Shown here: positions 57,627 to 64,000 of the stretch, in pieces
How positions within the stretch are numbered: position 1 is the first letter of the stretch
Layout: the number at the start of each line of letters is the position of its first letter
NCBI GenBank assembly: GCA_004369045.1
Contig: ML213507.1
Coordinates: 1,305,324-1,369,323 of the forward strand
DNA from: Heliocybe sulcata
Taxonomy: Eukaryota > Basidiomycota > Agaricomycetes > Gloeophyllales > Gloeophyllaceae
DNA length: 64,000 nt
Direction: 5' to 3'
Notes under the pieces: generated by a model
The model's input: only the letters and a program-made list of their open reading frames with translations
Database searches by the model: none
What the model was told of the DNA's origin: nothing
Translations under genes and position numbers: made by a program

Positions 57627-58381
57627 GCTTGTGCTTCGAATATGCTACAAAGAGGGATAGGTTGGGATTATGCTACAGATGTTTGAGGGTTATTGAGAAT
57701 TGCGTTAGGCTGTGCGAGATGTTGACCAGTGCAGATGAGATACAAGGACCAGATGCTATGCAGAGACAAGTAGATGGAAATATGGAGTCAAGCCCGCGCT
57801 TCCGAGCATATGTATACGCCTTGAAGTTCGCATTCTCACGCTTTGACAGTGAATTCGATTCCGTAGCCCTACATATTTGCCCCTGCAGATGTTTACCTCG
57901 AGGTCTCCCGGGCAATGAAGCTTTATTGACGGGCTATTCAAGCTGTAACTACGGAGGCTGCTTGCGTCCGTCGATATTATTTCTGACCCGATCCTCGACC
58001 ATAGTAATGCCATGGTGTCGTTGCACTGGCGCACCAACATCTCCTCGACGAAGCCATGGGCAAATCGCTATACCCTCTCATTACTCCCGAAGCCGTCTCA
58101 TATAGACAGCAGTCTGCAATCCACCGCGCGGGCCGTTATCTGGTAACCGACGCAGGCCTCGCCGGTACGCATCCTCAACACTTTACTGATCTGGGAATTA
58201 GTGATATCATGACGCTTCTCAAGTCATGTGGATATTCAGATTTGTGTTATCTCTTATTTCAATGCCTTCTATCGACCGGTCCGCCAATGTCTCCTCATGA
58301 TGGCAAGGAACGGTTTCCATGATATATATACCATCGTGGTTCAGTAAACGATCCTGGAGTTTGACCTCGCTGCGGCTGAGA
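57627..58381. promoter_or_regulatory. Divergent promoter region of SQS1 and GH30
   Basis: These 755 bases hold both promoters. A strong TATATATA-type element is at 58322-58330, about 50 bases before the GH30 start codon. On the SQS1 side no clear element is seen. No gene fits inside. Confidence 0.55.
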
Positions 58382-60372
58382 ATGTCTCGTCTCAGCGTTC
58401 TCCTCTCTCTGGCAGGAGCAGCTCTAGGTGCTGTCATAACGAGCACCACCCGCCAGCCAATATACGGCATCGGTGCGTCGGGAGCCTGGTGCGTATCCAA
58501 CACAGTTCTTCGTCTAACCAGAGCGCTGAGCGATTACAGGTGGCCTTATGACATTGCTCTGTTTCCCGAGTCCTCTCAAGCGGAAGTCGCGCGACTTCTC
58601 TTTGATTCCGAGACTGGAATGGGCATGACGGACTATAGATATAATCTTGGAGGAGGAGGAGTCGGCGTCGGGACGTTTGACAGAGCACCGGAGACGCCGT
58701 ACGTCAGGTATGTTTCTTCAGTCATGTAGCGTATAAAGGAGATCCTCATGTTGCTACAAGCGACGGAGTGTATAACTTCTCAGCGGATCATCAGGGAACG
58801 TACTTCTTGAAGCAAGCAGCGCAGTACCAGGTTCCGATAATCACTCTGTTCGTGAATAGCGCCGTATGTAGTAAGCATGTGTGACAGCGGAGTCTTGAAT
58901 TGACCCATCCTACAGCCGACCACTATGACCAACAACAGCCAAAACTGCGGTGGTACCCTCATTACCGAAAGAATACCTGCCTATGCCCAATACCTCACCG
59001 ATGTAATCAGCTATTGGTACGACCAAGGCATCAACATCACACACGTATCTCCCATGAAGTGCGTATTCATCTACCTCCGCCCACGCGACTATATTTACGG
59101 ACTCGATCGTCATCAGCGAGCCGTAAGTTCAGAGACAGCCACTTGGTAGCCTGACATCACCATGAATCAGAGACAACAACTTCGACGACGGTGATCCCAC
59201 GACGCTCTGTGGACAGGAAGGAATGCAGGTCACGCCGGAGCAGCGCGCGGAAGTGGTCAACACGCTTGCGGCGGCACTTGTCAATGCGAGCCTGCCTACC
59301 AAGGTCATTGCGGACGAGAGCTCGTCTTCTGGTATAGATCCTCGGTAAACCAAACTTCCAGTCTAGCTAATTCTTCCCTTTCCCTTGTTTTATAGGAACG
59401 TTCTTGCCGGATGCGCCTGTCTGGCTCTCCGACGTGTCTCCTGGCAGTCTGGGTGGTGTTGCGCACCATCAGTACGGGTTCGCTAACGACTCTCGGGTGG
59501 CGGAGATCGGTTCTGTGGCTCGGAACCTGAGTGGCGGTGTGAACCCTTGGTTCACCGAAATCTGCTGTACGTTTCTTTGTCCAACGGTGAAGTATTGATC
59601 CTCACCTAACATTGCTATTCACAGGCTACAGTGAGACCAACTCGAGCGAAGCGGACGACCCTCTTGCTACTATCGGCTGGGGACAAAGTTATGACCCGAC
59701 CATGGTATCTGGACTCAGGATGGCGAACCTCATTTGGCAGAGCTTCACGCAAGCGTGAGCATCGTCCAGTAACTGCTGAAATCCCCCCAGCGATTGATTC
59801 GTTGCCAGTGAGGATGCCCACTGGGATTGGTGGACCACCCTGAGCAACGGCTACGGATGCACGCCTAACAACGATACATCCTGCGCAACTACTAGGAACT
59901 ACGAAGGGTGGGACGACGGTAAGCTCCCTCCTCTCCTCTCCCATCGTCATTACCAAGCAATCAATTCGTACTTCTCGCAGGCATCATCTACTACGACCCC
60001 AATTACGCTACGACACAGAACTACAACCTAACCCTAACCAAACGTTTCTACGTCCTCAAGCACTACGCCACGGCCATACCCATCGGCGCCACACGCGTCA
60101 ACGTCACCACCTCCGCCACCGAGTCCAGCTGGCGCGTCGTTGCCTTCAACGCGCCGGGTACCGGCGAGCTGCACTCGGTCGTGGCGTTCAACGGCCAGCA
60201 CGATGCTTCCACTCTGACGCTGACGAGTGAGGACGGTGCTTCGTTGAGTCCGAGCTCGGCGTTCATGACGGATCCTGAGCATGATTATGTCTCGGTTGAG
60301 TTGGATGCTGCTTCGGAGAAGGAGCTGGTGATTGAGGCGCACGCTATGAGTATTTACACTATTTTCTTCTAG
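58382..60372 (+). CDS. GH30 endo-beta-1,6-galactanase-like enzyme, secreted
   Basis: Cleaves beta-1,6-linked galactan or glucan side chains of plant or fungal walls. The ATG at 58382 gives MSRLSVLLSLAGAALGAVIT, a signal peptide. GIGASGAW and FDSETGMGMTDYRYNLGGGG are family hallmarks, the latter being the DYRxNLG start of the barrel. The acid/base is in HVSPMNEPDNNF, formed by joining three exons (CCATGAA, CGAGCC, AGACAA). GVAHHQYGF and GVNPWFTEICC carry the nucleophile Glu; DAHWDWWTTLSNGYGC, then RFYVLKHYATAIPIGATRVN begin the C-terminal beta domain. The end IYTIFF stops at 60372. About 480 residues, normal for fungal GH30. The galactanase assignment is based on overall similarity and is less certain than GH30. 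Confidence 0.87.
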
Positions 60373-60539
60373 TGCGCTGGACGATATCAAGAGTGTCGTC
60401 CTGTAGATCACTCGATGGTCAAATTGATGCCGTGTTTCTCATCAACTAATGCTACATGATTGCTAGATGTATACAGTGTGTGCGATTGACTGATGGTGTC
60501 TATCTGTTGCATGATGAGGGTGGTCATTCTTATCATCCA

Positions 60540-61859
60540 TCAAGGAGTCGCGAGCTTCGGTGCGTCACTCGGCGCCTCCCACCCCATATCCTTGACAGCC
60601 TCCAAGAACCTAACCCAGCTCTTCTCCTCTCGGCCAAACGCGCGCCGGATAGTCGCGTCGCAATGCAACCCGCCATACACCGCGTCCTCCCTCACATCCA
60701 CGCCTTGTTCCTTCATACGCTCGACCAGTTTCTTGATATCGTCGGCGAAGAGCTCCGAATCGCCGTATTGGATCCACACTTTCGTTTTGTGGGGCGGTTG
60801 AGAGAGGTACTCGAACTGACCGGCGAGGGCGGGCGAGAAGTAGGGCGAAGAGGCGAGAGTGTCAGGAGCGAAGTGGTACGCTTGTCGAGGGACGATTAGT
60901 TTGCGGTATGTTGGGAAGCGGAAGTCCGTCCGGACGGGTAGGGCGTCGAAGCGGGAGAGGTTGCATGCAGGCTACCAGGACCAAGTGAGTTTCATTCACG
61001 ATAGGCAGATGTACTTGATCACTCACCGACATCAACGCCGCTGCGCCCACCATGCCTGCATCTAGTCCTTCGCTCTTTAGCTCGCTTAGGTAGGTCATCA
61101 AGGCAAGATGGAGATAGGCTCCCGCGCTTTCGCCGACTATCATCATGTTTTCGGGTCGGAAGCCAAGCTGGTTGGTGAGATACGAGTAGCCTGCCATTGC
61201 ATCGAGCAGCTGGGCGGGAAAAGCGGTGGAGGGGTTGATCGCAGGACGGCTATTGACGGCCAGGATACGCAATCGGGTCGACAGAGCCAGGCCGTAAGGG
61301 ACTGGACTAGTGAGCGCCTTGAAAGACCGTATGAGACACACGCTGGAAGATATAAGGACCAAGGAAAACCTACATGGATTCCGCCTCCAGGTGCGAATAC
61401 AATCACCTTCTCACCCTCGTCCGCCTTCTTCTCCACACCATCCTCCTTCGCCCATCTGCTATCCTTCCTAAACACCCAGAATCCGGGCACGTCCACCTTT
61501 TTGACGTGTTCGCTCCCAGCCATCGCAACTCCCTTTACAAATTTCTCGTCTATCTTCCGGAGCGTCACGTTGTACACGTCAGTTCCCTTCCCAACTCTCC
61601 ACTTCGCGAACTTGCGGACCTTCCAGGACGTGGGGTCGAAATCGAATTCAGCCAAGGAGATGGGGTCAGGAGGGAATCTTGACGGCAGAGGTTTCCGGAC
61701 GATGAAGTAGTAGAGTCTGCCAGAGGTGACAAAGAGTTCCTCGAAGAGGCCCCATGCGGGATGAGTCGGACCGACGATGTAGTGCGCAAGAGTACGATAG
61801 AGCGCTGCCCAGGGCAGTGCTAGGGCGTAAACTGCGATGAGAAAGATCTGGAGGACCAT
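60540..61859 (-). CDS. Alpha/beta hydrolase (fold-3, membrane-anchored)
   Basis: Esterase or lipase-like hydrolase. The ATG at 61859 gives MVLQIFLIAVYALALPWAAL, a probable N-terminal membrane anchor. The oxyanion region reads KVIVFAPGGGIHVG, with PGGG in place of the common HGGG. After an intron: VPYGLALSTRLRILAVNSRP, then GFRPENMMIVGESAGAYLHL, holding the GESAG nucleophile elbow. The Asp is probably in VWIQYGDSELFADDI and the His in YGGLHCDATI. About 410 residues; ends KDMGWEAPSDAPKLATP at 60540. Convergent with GH30 (167 bases between stops). Substrate is unknown. Confidence 0.85.
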
Positions 61860-63493
61860 GCTGGTATACAAGTAAGACGTAGACAGAACGCCCCATGAGG
61901 TCCGAAACAATATTAAGCGTGGAGCGGCCTAGTCCAAAAATATCGCATCTAGTATGTCATCGCATCAAAAGATCTAGGCGCCAATACGCTGGAGGCTCTG
62001 TGAACGTTCAGGAATACAACTGTCAAGTACGGTGCGCAGCGGATGGTTCAGGCCTTTCCAAAGACATCAATGGCCCCCATTCAACAAGGTTTGGTGACCC
62101 GCAGCCGCCTTAAGGAATTGTAGACCCTAGTCCACATACCGTGGCTCGATCCGCGGAGAGCCTATGGAGACAAAGGAAAACTTGACGAGGGATGCTGCTG
62201 AAGACCTAGGTGTTTCCCACAGGACCTGGAATTGAGATCCTGCCCTGGAGAGGCGCAAGAACAGAGGGAAGTATGGTGAGGGGCATCATGCACGAAGCAG
62301 CATATATACAGCAGTTCTCGCAGTCAACGCTCGGAGATGTACTGTCGCGTGCATAGAGGTCTCATTCGCTCAGATAGCCCTCGCGGCGCAAGGAACAGTC
62401 GCGAGGACTACGAGTGGACGCGACCCCTCGCTTGCTATACAAGGACGGAGACGGTTCCAGTTCGGCTAGTTCCACTTGGATACGAATTAAGACTTGTGAA
62501 GAGAAGAGACACCACGAGACGATACTGCCTGGGAGCAAGCACTAGAGGAATGCAGAGGGGTCTGAGACCATCCAGAGATCTAGAGGACATTCCCGAAAGC
62601 GCGACAAATAGAGGAACGCAGTAAAACATGCATTCTGTTAGGGGAGCCACGGGCCAACTGGCAGTCCGTCATTGCAGTTCGACGAGCAGGTTATGCAAAG
62701 GCCTGGAGACGGAAACAGCTGCAGGAAAGTTCGGAAAACGGCTGCAGGACAGTTCCCAACCGTAACCTTAGCAGGGAGCCACCAAGCAAATAGAGACAAA
62801 TATCTCCGTCTCGACTTCGACAATTCCGAGTCGACCAATTGCGTGCGCATATATCTCCTTAATGTGTGGTAACAAAGTTCATTGAGTTCTTCTGGTCAAT
62901 CTGACTTACCTTCTTGATAGTTCAATATCTGGTCTGTATAAACCTCTGTAGGCCTGTTGCATGGCGCGGTTACTTTCGATAACGTTCACGGACGATACAA
63001 CTCTGTCGGGTCCTTTTCTTGTTTTGCATACTGGAAATCACGGAAGAAGCTCTGAATATATGAACACTAGGGTAGGCGCGTCTACATTCACCAAGCAGAA
63101 AGGATAACTCCCTTTTGTGATGACTTTCGCGGTACGTGGCTGCTTCATCGAGACGCACACCTTCCTCGGGAGGTCCGTCTCTCCATTAGTCCTTGGTCAT
63201 CAATGTTATGCCTGGGAGCATGGCTGGACCCTGAGCTCGTGCATGATTGGAGTCTTCTCCCGCCGATGATCCTCCCATCTGATCAGCAGTCTATCACTCA
63301 CGAGAGTCCGGTCATCAGTTAAACCCGGTAACTCGAATACATCAGCCATTTGGGGACTAGCCTCCTCGGAAGAAGTGCTTCCGTACCACTGGGCATTGAA
63401 TGCGTTGAGACTGCGGAGCTTGATGCACCTCAAGGGTGCCAGACGACACTTAAATACCAGTGCCATTTCCCTGTCATCCTTCAAGTTTCCCTA
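61860..63493. other. Gene-poor stretch, 1.6 kb
   Basis: No gene is supported. A TATATA motif near 62304 is followed by an ATG at 62337 and a 95-codon Arg-rich frame that has no recognisable motif. The right end must hold the promoter of P450 number 4. Confidence 0.35.
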
Positions 63494-64000
63494 ATGATTT
63501 CCACCGAGCTGCTGTTACAGTGCGCCATAGCAGGGTTGTGTATCTTACTAACTATATCATTTGCCCGAGCGCGAGGAGACAAGTTGTCCTTCCTGCCCTA
63601 CCCTCCCGGTCCGAAGCCGTTGCCTATTGTCGGCAACGCGTTCCAATTGCCGCAGAAAATGCCTTGGAAGACATATGCACAATGGGGAAAAGAATACGGT
63701 GCGCTGTTCTTCCATTATTGCCTACCGAAACACTGACTGCGTCGATTATTCTAGGAGATCTCATCCATTTCACGGCCTTTGGACAGCATATAATCGTGAT
63801 CAACTCGGCCAAAGTAGCGAACGATCTCTTCGAAAGGCGATCGAATATCTACTCGGATAAGCCTCATGTCCCAATGGTTAACTTGTGGGTTTGTCCCACA
63901 CTCGTGTGCGACCTAAAATAAAATGAGGATAGGACGGGTTGGGACTACGTGATTGGCTTCATGCCCTACTCCGACCGATGGAGACAGCACCGCCGTTACT
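63494..64000 (+). CDS. Cytochrome P450 number 4, partial (5' part only)
   Basis: The ATG at 63494 gives MISTELLLQCAIAGLCILLT (membrane anchor), then [20 protein letters not shown] and WKTYAQWGKEYG. The first intron falls after EYG, as in the other copies; exon 2 opens DLIHFTAFGQHIIVINSAK and includes RRSNIYSDKP. The next intron is followed by TGWDYVIGFMPYSDRWRQHR, the C-helix. The right edge of the window cuts the gene, so completeness is unknown. It is closest in sequence feel to P450 number 1. Confidence 0.88.

Noticed and set aside
62337-62624. 95-codon Arg-rich frame near a TATA-like motif
   Set aside because: Composition is unusual for this genome's proteins and no homology is apparent.
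1-64000. Transposons, retroelements, CRISPR arrays, rRNA
   Set aside because: I looked for transposase and reverse-transcriptase motifs, long terminal or inverted repeats and regularly spaced repeats and saw none; distant or very short elements could still be missed by eye.

Overview
This window is nuclear DNA of a filamentous basidiomycete, most likely an Agaricomycete of the polypore type. Genes are compact and cut by many introns of about 45-65 bases with GT...AG ends. Neighbouring genes face both ways. There is a fungus-only kinetochore subunit (DAD4), a fungal ER fusion GTPase (SEY1), an atypical basidiomycete G-alpha subunit, and a dispersed family of P450 paralogs. I saw no transposon, retroelement, tRNA, rRNA or CRISPR array. 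All calls come from reading translations by eye; splice sites were placed by hand from reading frame and family motifs.

Layout: 1-2188 (-) is a MIOS/SEA4-type WD40 protein, cut by the left edge, divergent from a very small spliced DAD4 gene (2421-2680, +). Then come a short-chain dehydrogenase (2888-3855, -), P450 number 1 (4247-6364, -), a gene-poor stretch, a beta-lactamase-like serine hydrolase (8074-9662, -), another empty stretch, an NmrA-like reductase (12166-13495, +) and an unrecognised small protein (13828-14518, -). From 16 to 26 kb all genes are on +: a signal-peptide membrane protein of unknown role (16374-17311), a PWWP protein with a LEDGF-like build (18782-20273), a glutathionyl-hydroquinone reductase (20948-22177), a decayed P450 3' half (22430-23277) and UTP25 (23478-25867). 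Acetoacetyl-CoA synthetase (25976-28846, -) follows, then SEY1 (30938-34028, +), an atypical G-alpha (35528-37921, +), a seven-helix membrane protein (38413 to about 40075, -), a GH27 alpha-galactosidase (40377-42583, -) and an F-box protein (42988-44247, +).

The right third holds P450 number 2 (44940-47150, -), a USE1-type SNARE (48051-49079, +), a 3 kb stretch with possible gene remnants, P450 number 3 (52157-54362, +), the R3H/G-patch protein SQS1 (54512-57626, -), a GH30 endo-beta-1,6-galactanase-like enzyme (58382-60372, +), an alpha/beta hydrolase (60540-61859, -) and the start of P450 number 4 (63494 to the right edge, +).

The genes fall into three groups. Housekeeping genes: TORC1 signalling (MIOS), kinetochore (DAD4), ribosome biogenesis (UTP25), splicing (SQS1), ER shape and traffic (SEY1, USE1), ketone-body activation (AACS). 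Wood-decay or secondary-metabolism genes: the P450s, SDR, NmrA-like reductase, glutathionyl-hydroquinone reductase, GH27, GH30 and hydrolases. Signalling genes: the G-alpha and the adjacent seven-helix protein. The P450s share sequence and intron positions but are scattered among unrelated genes, which points to a gene family spread by duplication rather than a biosynthetic cluster. The most notable points are the G-alpha with alanine at the catalytic switch II glutamine beside a seven-helix gene, P450 number 1 lacking the I-helix threonine, the P450 relic, and the DAD4 microgene.
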